DNA of 6,685 bases, taken from contig JAFASB010000393.1 in the NCBI GenBank assembly GCA_019244985.1, positions 1 through 6,685 of the forward strand, written 5' to 3'. Below the pieces are notes generated by a model, which made no database searches, was not told where the DNA came from, and worked only from the letters and a program-made list of their open reading frames with translations. The stretch is from Acidimicrobiia bacterium. GTDB lineage: Bacteria; Actinomycetota; Acidimicrobiia; Acidimicrobiales; AC-14. The translations under genes and the position numbers were made by a program. Every line of letters begins with the position of its first letter. Positions within the stretch are counted from its first letter, which is position 1. Below, in pieces: positions 1 through 6,685 of this stretch.

Positions 1-2
1 CG

Positions 3-50
3 GCCAAGGGTCTGGGGCTGATCATGGGAATCGGCATACCTCTAGCCTGA
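3..50 (+). CDS. Possible 3' end of an upstream gene (partial)
   Basis: The third forward frame is open from the window edge to a TGA at 48-50 and reads AKGLGLIMGIGIPLA. The sequence is hydrophobic and glycine-rich, and would suit the end of a membrane protein. The stop lies 7 nt before the thioredoxin-like start, a spacing compatible with an operon. Fifteen codons are too few to assign a family. The same interval also carries a possible -10 element for the next gene, so it may be non-coding. This is a weak call. Confidence 0.22.
   Translation, partial: AKGLGLIMGIGIPLA
43..48 (+). promoter_or_regulatory. Candidate -10 element of the thioredoxin-like gene
   Basis: TAGCCT fits the actinobacterial -10 consensus TANNNT and ends 9 nt before the ATG at 58. 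Transcription would then start at or just before the start codon, giving a leaderless or nearly leaderless mRNA. No clear -35 box and no good Shine-Dalgarno sequence is visible. The arrangement resembles that seen before three other genes in the window. Confidence 0.35.
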
Positions 51-57
51 GCGGCTC

Positions 58-471
58 ATGGAGCGCGCGCTGCTGGCCGTCGGCATCGCCGTCGTCGTTG
101 CCGTCGTTGCCGTGCTGCTCGAGCGTCGCCGGCCCGAGCCGCCGAGCCAGCGGAAGTGGGCCGTGCCCGCGCAGCTCGACCGCGCCGACTTCGAGCGGCC
201 GGGCGCCCCGTGGCTCGTCGCCGTGTTCTCCTCGGCGACGTGCGAGTCGTGTCGGACGGCCATCGCACGAGCCGCGGCGGTCGCCAGCGGGGACGTCGTC
301 GTCCAGGACGTCGAGTTCACCGCTCGCCGAGACCTTCACGAGCGCTACAACATCGAAACCGTGCCGATGCTCGTCGTCGCCGACCGCCAGGGCGTCGTCC
401 GCGCTCACTTCATCGGCACCCCGGCCGAAGGCGAAGTAGAGGAAGCCTTCGCCGAGCTGACCGCTAGGTAG
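58..471 (+). CDS. Membrane-anchored thioredoxin-like protein (CESC motif)
   Basis: This 137-residue protein has one N-terminal hydrophobic segment (about residues 5-21) followed by a thioredoxin-fold domain (about 38-135). The redox motif is C62-E-S-C65, after a beta strand (WLVAVFSS), and the conserved cis-proline site is T101-V-P103. The family catalyses thiol-disulfide exchange or reduction, usually as TlpA- or thioredoxin-like proteins; the actual partner is unknown. The usual Trp before the first Cys is replaced by Thr, so this is not a classical thioredoxin. Positive charges (ERRR) follow the hydrophobic helix, which by the positive-inside rule would place the catalytic domain in the cytoplasm rather than outside. 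The ATG at 58 is chosen because the hydrophobic segment begins immediately and a -10-like box lies just upstream. The gene converges on ftsH. Confidence 0.82.
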   Translation: MERALLAVGIAVVVAVVAVLLERRRPEPPSQRKWAVPAQLDRADFERPGAPWLVAVFSSATCESCRTAIARAAAVASGDVVVQDVEFTARRDLHERYNIETVPMLVVADRQGVVRAHFIGTPAEGEVEEAFAELTAR

Positions 472-508
472 CGCTCGCCGAGCAAGCTCTGCTTGCGAGC
501 GCGAAGTG

Positions 509-519
<11 letters not shown>
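469..519. terminator. Candidate bidirectional terminator between convergent genes
   Basis: GCGCTCGC occurs at 471-478 and 512-519, with its complement GCGAGCGC at 495-502 between them, so the middle copy can pair with either flank. The 3' hairpin (495-502 with 512-519) has a 9-nt loop. A third, competing stem is GCAAGC (482-487) with GCTTGC (491-496) around a 3-nt loop. The structure lies directly on the stop codons of the thioredoxin-like gene and ftsH. There is no T-tract, so it is not a canonical intrinsic terminator, but U-poor hairpins of this kind are common at gene ends in high-GC Actinobacteria. Confidence 0.45.
469..519. repeat. 10-bp direct repeat and dispersed palindromic element
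   Basis: TAGCGCTCGC occurs at 469-478 and again at 510-519. The first copy contains the TAG stop of the thioredoxin-like gene, and the second overlaps the stop of ftsH on the other strand. Between them, TGCTTGCGAGCGCG (490-503) matches 13 of 14 bases with the reverse complement of 3821-3834, which also follows a stop codon. This suggests a short intergenic repeat family in this genome. Confidence 0.45.
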
Positions 520-2479
<1,960 letters not shown>

Positions 2480-2486
2480 GCCCGCA

Positions 2487-2492
2487 ATGCTA
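2487..2492 (-). promoter_or_regulatory. Candidate -10 element of ftsH
   Basis: On the minus strand TAGCAT is followed by 7 nt (TGCGGGC) and then GTG, which would put the transcription start at or very near the start codon. No Shine-Dalgarno sequence is seen. If correct, this excludes the longer reading from the GTG at 2521. The spacing is identical to that of the divergent DUF3499 gene. Confidence 0.42.
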
Positions 2493-2528
2493 CGTGGTGG
2501 GGCCCTCAATGAAACCTTCACTTCTCGG

Positions 2529-2558
2529 TATCCGCGTCATACGAAATGACGGCGGATA
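2529..2558. promoter_or_regulatory. 12-bp inverted repeat in divergent ftsH/DUF3499 promoter region
   Basis: The left arm TATCCGCGTCAT (2529-2540) and right arm ATGACGGCGGATA (2546-2558) are reverse complements except for one extra G in the right arm. They are separated by the 5-nt ACGAA. The right arm runs into the candidate -10 of the DUF3499 gene, and the left arm covers its expected -35 position. Because the flanking genes diverge, a terminator is not expected here. A binding site for a dimeric regulator is the simplest reading, but no regulator gene is visible nearby. Confidence 0.5.
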
Positions 2559-2562
2559 GCGT
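2557..2562 (+). promoter_or_regulatory. Candidate -10 element of the DUF3499 gene
   Basis: TAGCGT fits TANNNT and is followed by 7 nt (TTGAGGC) and the ATG at 2570, again suggesting a leaderless transcript. The GAGG at 2564-2567 is only 2 nt from the ATG, too close for a normal ribosome binding site. The element overlaps the right arm of the inverted repeat. Confidence 0.42.
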
Positions 2563-2569
2563 TTGAGGC

Positions 2570-2836
2570 ATGCACGGCTCCCGCCAATGCGTCCGTCCCG
2601 GTTGTGGAGCGATCGCGGAGGCCACGCTGACGTACCACTACGCGAGTCGTACGGCGTGGCTTGACGACCTCGAAGGCGACCCCGACCCGTCGGCCTACGA
2701 GCTCTGCGCCCAGCACGCCGCCCGGACCACCGTTCCCGTCGGCTGGAACCGCGAGGATCGGCGCGCGTCCGGCGCCCCGTTGCCGCAACCCCTCCCCACG
2801 GCGCAGGAACTGCTCGACATCCCCCTCGCCGTTTAA
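2570..2836 (+). CDS. DUF3499 family protein
   Basis: This 88-residue soluble protein matches the pattern of the actinobacterial DUF3499 family: an N-terminal C-x-R-P-G-C, then ATLTYHYASRTAWL, then YELCAQHA and VPVGW. Residues C7, C12, C46 and H49 form a C-x4-C ... C-x2-H set, which would suit a bound zinc ion. The family has no established biochemical function. A low-complexity proline/arginine linker (about 61-76) and a short helical C terminus follow the core. The gene diverges from ftsH across a 90-bp region and lies 31 bp ahead of the CPBP protease gene on the same strand, so read-through into that gene is possible. The start is supported by its position just before the first Cys and by the -10 element 7 nt upstream. 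Confidence 0.85.
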   Translation: MHGSRQCVRPGCGAIAEATLTYHYASRTAWLDDLEGDPDPSAYELCAQHAARTTVPVGWNREDRRASGAPLPQPLPTAQELLDIPLAV

Positions 2837-2841
2837 CGGCT

Positions 2842-2867
2842 CCCCACCCTCCGTATCGTGGGGTGGG
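2842..2867 (+). terminator. Hairpin between the DUF3499 and CPBP protease genes
   Basis: CCCACCC (2843-2849) can pair with GGGTGGG (2861-2867) around an 11-nt loop; a shifted pairing is CCCCAC (2842-2847) with GTGGGG (2858-2863). The structure starts 5 nt after the DUF3499 stop region and its 3' arm touches the ATG at 2868. It could end the upstream transcript, or it could mask the G-rich Shine-Dalgarno-like sequence of the next gene. There is no T-tract. Confidence 0.35.
2854..2859 (+). promoter_or_regulatory. Candidate -10 element of the CPBP protease gene
   Basis: TATCGT fits TANNNT and ends 8 nt before the ATG at 2868. It lies in the loop of the hairpin at 2842-2867. A TTTAAC at 2832-2837 is a poor -35 candidate with a 16-nt spacer. 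A promoter and a terminator hairpin are competing readings of this 31-bp gap. Confidence 0.3.
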
Positions 2868-3575
2868 ATGGAGGTCGAGCACGTCGGTGAGCGCGCACCG
2901 CGGTGGGGGCTCGGCGACGCAGCTCTCGGCCTGCTCGTCGGCTGGGTGGCGACCGCCGTCGTCCTCGCCGTCTGGGCGGGGGCGGACGGCACGACCGGCA
3001 AGAACCCGTCGCTCGGCGCGCTGGCGGCCAGCGAGGCCGCGCTCTGGCTGGGCCTGCTCGGCGCCCCCATACTCGCCAGCAGGACGAAGGGCGCGGGCGA
3101 TCTGGCTCGCGACTTCGGGTTCTCCTTCCGGTGGACCGACCCGCTGGTCGGCGTGCCGATCGGGGTCGCGTGCCAGCTGCTGCTGGTCCCGCTGATCTAT
3201 CTGCCACTGCAGCAGTTCATCAGCAAGCACGACCTCGAGGCGCCCGTCCGCCAGGTCACCAGCACCGCCCACGGGGCGAGCTACTTCATCCTCACGCTGG
3301 TCGTGGTCGTCGGCGCTCCCGTCGTGGAGGAGCTGTTCTTCCGGGGGCTCGTGCTGCGGTCGCTGCAGCGTCGCTTCGGTGACCGCTGGGCGGTGGCCGG
3401 CTCGGCCGTCGTCTTCGGGCTCGCCCACTTCGAGCCCCTCCAGCTGCCGGCGCTCGTCGCTCTGGGCGTGATCCTGGGGATGCTGGCGGTGACGACGAAG
3501 CGTCTTGGCCCGTCGATCTTCACCCACGCCGGGTTCAACCTGGTCACGATGATCGCCCTCTGGGCGCAGCGTTAA
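2868..3575 (+). CDS. CPBP-type (CAAX/Rce1-like) intramembrane glutamic protease
   Basis: This 235-residue polytopic membrane protein has about seven hydrophobic segments (near 18-37, 56-71, 93-112, 136-152, 175-188, 192-208 and 215-232). It keeps all signature motifs of the CPBP/ABI family (Rce1-like): E154-E155-x3-R159 in VVEELFFRGL, F183-x3-H187 in FGLAHF, and H220-x3-N224 in HAGFN. In Rce1-type enzymes the Glu and His residues activate water for cleavage within the membrane. Bacterial members serve in processes such as bacteriocin immunity and cleavage of membrane proteins, but the substrate here cannot be read from sequence. The ATG at 2868 is chosen because GGGGTGGG directly precedes it and because upstream in-frame codons overlap the DUF3499 gene and do not look like protein. 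It is probably in the membrane with FtsH, whose gene is close by. Confidence 0.88.
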   Translation: MEVEHVGERAPRWGLGDAALGLLVGWVATAVVLAVWAGADGTTGKNPSLGALAASEAALWLGLLGAPILASRTKGAGDLARDFGFSFRWTDPLVGVPIGVACQLLLVPLIYLPLQQFISKHDLEAPVRQVTSTAHGASYFILTLVVVVGAPVVEELFFRGLVLRSLQRRFGDRWAVAGSAVVFGLAHFEPLQLPALVALGVILGMLAVTTKRLGPSIFTHAGFNLVTMIALWAQR

Positions 3576-3625
3576 AGCCCCGAGCCAGATCTGCCGATAC
3601 CACACCTGGAGGGTCAGTCGGAACG

Positions 3626-3635
3626 GGAAGAGGGG
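3626..3635 (+). promoter_or_regulatory. Ribosome binding site of the zinc-ribbon gene
   Basis: GGAAGAGGGG is purine-rich and complementary to the 3' end of 16S rRNA, with 8 nt to the ATG at 3644. It is the clearest Shine-Dalgarno sequence in the window and supports this very short gene being real. Confidence 0.6.
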
Positions 3636-3643
3636 TTGCTGCG

Positions 3644-3814
3644 ATGACGTGTCCGAATTGCCGAGGTGCTCGGCTCGTGCAGATCGATCTCACGCTCAAG
3701 GAGCGCAAGGTCACCATGCACTCCTGCTCCAAGTGCGACACCCGCTGGTGGGACAACGAGGGCGAGCGCCTCGCCCTCACCAACGTCCTGGAGATGGCCA
3801 CCGTCAGGCGGTAG
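3644..3814 (+). CDS. Small double-CxxC zinc-ribbon protein
   Basis: This 56-residue protein begins MTCPNCRGARLV and contains two CxxC knuckles, C3-P-N-C6 and C28-S-K-C31, 21 residues apart, with the flanking beta-strand pattern of a zinc ribbon (RKVTMHSCSKCDTRWW). It ends in a short helical segment (LALTNVLEMATV). The GGAAGAGGGG sequence at 3626-3635 gives a strong Shine-Dalgarno sequence 8 nt before the ATG, unlike the leaderless-looking genes upstream. The 68-bp gap after the protease gene holds no convincing terminator, so co-transcription is possible. The fold suggests metal binding and perhaps nucleic-acid or protein binding; no function can be assigned. The TAG at 3812-3814 is followed at once by a dispersed repeat. 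Confidence 0.83.
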   Translation: MTCPNCRGARLVQIDLTLKERKVTMHSCSKCDTRWWDNEGERLALTNVLEMATVRR

Positions 3815-3820
3815 CTATTC

Positions 3821-3834
3821 CGCGTTCGCAAGCA
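3821..3834 (-). repeat. Second copy of the post-stop dispersed repeat
   Basis: CGCGTTCGCAAGCA is the reverse complement of TGCTTGCGAACGCG and differs at one base of 14 from TGCTTGCGAGCGCG at 490-503. It starts 6 nt after the stop of the zinc-ribbon gene. A weak stem GCGAGG (3837-3842) with CCTCGC (3858-3863) follows and may help termination before the next gene. Confidence 0.4.
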
Positions 3835-3878
3835 AAGCGAGGCGGGGCGATTCAGTTCCTCGCGCCGAGAGTGTCACC

Positions 3879-6311
3879 ATGGGGGCCGCCATGGCCGCTG
3901 CCCCGACGACACTCGTTGCTCCGGCGCCCGCGCGCCGCATCAGCCTCAAGCGCTTCCGCAGGCGGCCGTCGACGGCGACGGCGATCACCGGCGTCGTCAT
4001 CTTCCTGTCGTGCCTCTACATCTTCTGGCAGCTGCGGCCCGACCTGCTGTTCCGGGAGACGCTGCCGGCGGGCGGCGACATGGGCGCCCATGTGTGGGGG
4101 CCGAACTATTTACGCCACCACCTGCTCACCCACGGGCGCATCACGGGATGGACGCCTGACTGGTACGCCGGCTTTCCGTTCCTGACCTTCTACTTCCCGC
4201 TGCCGAGCCTGCTCATCGCGCTGAGCAGCTTCGTCATCCCCTACGACATCGCCTTCAAGCTGGTGTCGGTGTCGGGGCTGCTCGCCCTCCCCGTCGCGGC
4301 CTATCTCTTCGGGCGCCTGTCAGGCGTGCGCTTCCCCGGGCCCGCGCTGCTCGGCGTCGCCATGGTGCCGTTCGTCTTCGACCGGGCGTGGACGATCTAC
4401 GGCGGCAACATCGCCTCGACGCTCGCCGGTGAGTTCTCCTTCACCATCAGCCTGTGCTTCGGGTTGGTGTTCCTCGGGATGCTCGCGAGGGGACTCGACA
4501 CCGGCAAGGGTCGAGCGCTCACCGCCGCGTTGTTGGCGGCGACGGCGCTGTCGCACGTCCTGCCGACGGTGTTCGTGCTCGTCGGCGCAGTCGTCTTCTA
4601 CCTCGTCGGCCCGCTGCGGGGGCCCCGCGGCCGGGCGCGCCTCAAGTACATGGCGACGGTAATGCCGGTCGGCGGCCTCCTCGCCGGCTTCTGGGCCGTG
4701 ACGGTCCTGTTCCGCACGCCGTACGCCACCGACATGGGTTGGGAGAAGCTCACCCAGTACACCGACAACCTGTTCGGCAAGCCGCCGCTGTGGGTGCTGC
4801 TGCTCGCGGGCGTCGGCGCTCTTTCGTCGATCATCTACGCCCGCCGTACGGGCATCGCCGTGCTCGCGCTTGGCGCCGTGTTCGCCGGCATCTTCCGCTT
4901 CGAGCCCCAGGCCCGCCTGTGGAACGCCCGGTGGCTGCCGTTCTGGTACCTGTGCCTGTACCTCCTCGCCGCCCTGGCCGTCGCCGAGCTGGCCGCCGCC
5001 ATCGGCACGCTCCTGGCGCGCGATCCGGATCGGCCCTGGCGTGTCCCGGGGCTCATAGCCCCGGCTCTGGCGGCGATCGCCGCGCTCGTCGTCACCGGCA
5101 TCCCGCTGCGGAACCAGGCCTCGGCCAACCACAGCCTCGGCCTGTGGAGCCTGATCCCGCTGCCGTCGTCGAAGGACCAGAGCTTCATCCCGTCGTGGGT
5201 GGCGTGGAACTACACGGGCTACGAGGGCAAGCCGGCGTGGCCTGAGTACCACTCGGTCGTGCAGACGATGTCGAAGCTGCCGTGCGGGCGCGCCCACTGG
5301 GAGTACGAGTCGAACCTCGACCGCTACGGCACGCCGATGGCGCTCATGCTGCTGCCGTACTGGACGAACGGCTGCATCGACTCGATGGAGGGCCTGTACT
5401 TCGAGTCGTCCGCAACGACGCCGTACCACTTCCTCAACGCCGCCCTGCTGTCGAAGGCTCCCTCGAATCCCGAGCGCGACCTCCCCTACAAGAGCCTCGA
5501 CGTCGCGAGTGGTGTGAAGCACCTGCAGCTGATGGGCGTCCGGTACTACATGGCGTTCTCACAGGACGCCCTCGCCCAAGCCCACGCCGACCCCGACCTG
5601 CGACTGGTCGCGACGTCGAAGCCGTGGGAGATCTTCGAGGTCGCCAACTCGGAGATCGCCACCGGCCTCAAGGATCAGCCCGCCGTCGTGAAGAACGCGC
5701 CGAAGGGTGGCGCAGCGTGGATGAACCTCGGCGTCAACTGGTACGACCAGGACCCGTCGACGTGGGACGTGCCGATCGCCGCTACCGGTCCGTCCGGTTG
5801 GCAGCGCATCAGCGTGACCAGCGATCCCGGATCACTGCAGAGGAACGGCACTGCCAAGGTCGTCGGGACCGGGCTCCAGATCCAGCCGCCGCTTCGGATA
5901 CCCGTGCGTCAGGCGACCGTGAGCCACATCAAGATGTCCGACGACTCGATCTCCTTCGACGTCGACAAGCCCGGTTCGCCGATGTTGGTGAAGGCGTCGT
6001 ACTTCCCGAACTGGCAGGCCTCGGGCGCGAAGGGTCCGTACCGCGTGGCGCCCAACCAGATGGTGGTCGTGCCCACATCGCGCCACGTGACCCTGCACTA
6101 CGGCTACACGGTCGCCGACCGCCTCGGTTACGCGCTCACGCTGCTCGGCATTGTCGCTTTCATCGCCCTCGCCCGGCGCGGCCCGATGCCGATGCCGCCG
6201 GGCGACGACGGCGGCGAGCAACTCTCGCTCTTCGACGATCCGCTCGACTTCTGGGGCGACGGGCCGAGCGCGGCCGGCAACGGCGAGCTGCTGTTGCCCC
6301 GACCCGGTTAG
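3879..6311 (+). CDS. PTPS-related/YfhO-like GT-C-type membrane protein
   Basis: This 810-residue protein has about a dozen hydrophobic segments in its first half (residues 35-410), a large polar domain (about 411-744), one final membrane helix (about 746-764) and a 45-residue polar tail. The first loop carries GGD(67)MGAH and then WTPDWYAGFPFLTFYFPLP, the arrangement seen in GT-C membrane proteins, where an Asp in the first outer loop is catalytic. The C-terminal YFPNWQASG ... VPTSRHVTLHYGY region resembles YfhO-like proteins. I place it with the bacterial membrane proteins annotated as 6-pyruvoyl-tetrahydropterin synthase-related (PTPS_related); despite that name, pterin chemistry is not implied. 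A role in transferring sugars from polyprenyl-phosphate donors outside the membrane is inference. ATG at 3879 has a modest GAGAG 7 nt upstream; ATG at 3891, preceded by GGGGG, is equally possible (806 residues). The tail contains QLSLF (781-785). Confidence 0.8.
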   Translation: MGAAMAAAPTTLVAPAPARRISLKRFRRRPSTATAITGVVIFLSCLYIFWQLRPDLLFRETLPAGGDMGAHVWGPNYLRHHLLTHGRITGWTPDWYAGFPFLTFYFPLPSLLIALSSFVIPYDIAFKLVSVSGLLALPVAAYLFGRLSGVRFPGPALLGVAMVPFVFDRAWTIYGGNIASTLAGEFSFTISLCFGLVFLGMLARGLDTGKGRALTAALLAATALSHVLPTVFVLVGAVVFYLVGPLRGPRGRARLKYMATVMPVGGLLAGFWAVTVLFRTPYATDMGWEKLTQYTDNLFGKPPLWVLLLAGVGALSSIIYARRTGIAVLALGAVFAGIFRFEPQARLWNARWLPFWYLCLYLLAALAVAELAAAIGTLLARDPDRPWRVPGLIAPALAAIAALVVTGIPLRNQASANHSLGLWSLIPLPSSKDQSFIPSWVAWNYTGYEGKPAWPEYHSVVQTMSKLPCGRAHWEYESNLDRYGTPMALMLLPYWTNGCIDSMEGLYFESSATTPYHFLNAALLSKAPSNPERDLPYKSLDVASGVKHLQLMGVRYYMAFSQDALAQAHADPDLRLVATSKPWEIFEVANSEIATGLKDQPAVVKNAPKGGAAWMNLGVNWYDQDPSTWDVPIAATGPSGWQRISVTSDPGSLQRNGTAKVVGTGLQIQPPLRIPVRQATVSHIKMSDDSISFDVDKPGSPMLVKASYFPNWQASGAKGPYRVAPNQMVVVPTSRHVTLHYGYTVADRLGYALTLLGIVAFIALARRGPMPMPPGDDGGEQLSLFDDPLDFWGDGPSAAGNGELLLPRPG

Positions 6312-6685
6312 CCGTCCCGCCAGAGAACGACGCGCATCCGCGCCAATCCCACCAGGCTGCGCGCCGCCCGCTTGGCGATCGGCGTGCGTGACGGGCGCGT
6401 CTCGGTGACCTCGACGGGCAGGTCGACGACGCGCAGGCCCGCCCGTTCGGCACGAATGACGAGCTCGGTGTCGAACAGGTCGGTGCGAAACCTGCAGTGC
6501 TCGGCGAGCGTCCGTACCGCTTCACGGCGCATGGCCTTCATGCCGTGGGTGTCGGATACCGAGAGACCGAATCCGACGTGCAAGATCGTCGTGAACCCCA
6601 GGGTCACCACCTTGCGGGGCCAGGCCCGGTTGTCGACCGACCCCTCCTGGCACTTGCTGCCGACCACGATCGCCGGGCGGTCGGC
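6308..6685 (-). CDS. Family 2 glycosyltransferase, C-terminal part (cut by window edge)
   Basis: The minus-strand frame is open to the window end, so the 125 visible residues are the C-terminal part of a longer gene whose start lies beyond 6685; the internal GTG at 6667 is not its start. The sequence reads IVVGSK, then R-WPRKVVTLGFTTI, then SDTHGMKAMRRE, then FDTELVIRAERAGLRVVDLPVEVTE. This matches the second half of GT2 enzymes of the polyprenyl/dolichyl-phosphate sugar synthase type, where the (V/S)DTxxGxK and ELxxRAxxxG...PV motifs are typical. The catalytic DxD half is outside the window. No C-terminal membrane segment is present. Its TAA overlaps the TAG of the convergent membrane protein gene. 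The donor sugar is unknown. Confidence 0.8.
   Translation of the reverse strand, partial: ADRPAIVVGSKCQEGSVDNRAWPRKVVTLGFTTILHVGFGLSVSDTHGMKAMRREAVRTLAEHCRFRTDLFDTELVIRAERAGLRVVDLPVEVTETRPSRTPIAKRAARSLVGLARMRVVLWRDG

Noticed and set aside
94..111. Tandem GTCGTTGCC repeat (two copies)
   Set aside because: It encodes alternating Val and Ala in the membrane helix of the thioredoxin-like protein, where such codon repetition is expected.
2661..2867. In-frame upstream extension of the CPBP protease
   Set aside because: The extra 69 codons overlap the DUF3499 gene in another frame and are Pro/Ser/Arg-rich; the ATG at 2868 has a G-rich leader and begins a normal-length protein.
2490..3605. A 371-codon minus-strand open frame across the DUF3499 and protease genes
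   Set aside because: It is antisense to two genes with clear motifs, and its Arg/Gly/Asp-rich composition is typical of shadow frames.
3576..3643. Possible terminator or promoter in the gap before the zinc-ribbon gene
   Set aside because: Only short imperfect complementarities and no TANNNT at a useful distance were found; apart from the ribosome binding site nothing is supported.
3666..3878. In-frame upstream extension of the GT-C-like protein
   Set aside because: It overlaps the zinc-ribbon gene, which has its own strong ribosome binding site and four well-placed cysteines.
4320..5522. A 400-codon open frame on the minus strand opposite the GT-C-like gene
   Set aside because: The translation is dominated by Arg, Glu, Gln and Gly with no domain signature, and it lies fully antisense to a well-supported membrane protein.

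Overview
The window is very GC-rich, densely packed bacterial DNA with strong G/C bias at third codon positions. It encodes a DUF3499-family protein, a family known mainly from Actinobacteria. The combination of that family, small zinc-ribbon proteins, a YfhO/PTPS-related GT-C-like membrane protein and apparently leaderless -10 elements suggests an actinobacterium, perhaps of the class Acidimicrobiia. The class is an inference from style and family content, not from a marker gene.

Layout from left to right: (1) a possible 3' end of an upstream gene (to about 50), then a small membrane-anchored thioredoxin-like protein with a CESC motif (58-471, +). (2) A short convergent junction holding three alternating copies of an 8-bp palindromic arm, probably a bidirectional terminator. 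(3) The AAA+ membrane protease FtsH on the minus strand (509-2479; the frame stays open up to 2521). (4) A 90-bp divergent promoter region with a 12-bp inverted repeat (2529-2558), then a DUF3499 protein with a likely metal site (2570-2836, +). (5) A CPBP/CAAX-type intramembrane glutamic protease (2868-3575, +), whose start codon abuts a G-rich hairpin. (6) A 56-residue double-CxxC zinc-ribbon protein (3644-3814, +). (7) An 810-residue polytopic membrane protein of the PTPS-related/YfhO-like, GT-C-like class (3879-6311, +), which ends in a cytoplasmic tail carrying the pentapeptide QLSLF. (8) On the minus strand, the C-terminal part of a family 2 glycosyltransferase (6308-6685, cut by the window edge); its stop codon overlaps the stop of gene 7.

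Two themes can be drawn with care. The first is envelope proteostasis: FtsH and a CPBP-type intramembrane protease lie about 400 bp apart, with a thioredoxin-like protein converging on ftsH. The second is envelope glycosylation: a GT-C-like membrane protein faces a GT2 enzyme of the class that often makes polyprenyl-phosphate sugars. No mobile element, CRISPR array, tRNA or rRNA was seen. The features most worth checking are regulatory and small-scale: the inverted repeat in the ftsH/DUF3499 promoter region, the recurring TANNNT-7-to-9-nt-start-codon arrangement, the dispersed post-stop repeat, and the clamp-motif-like QLSLF in a membrane protein tail. No clearly novel multigene system is evident.
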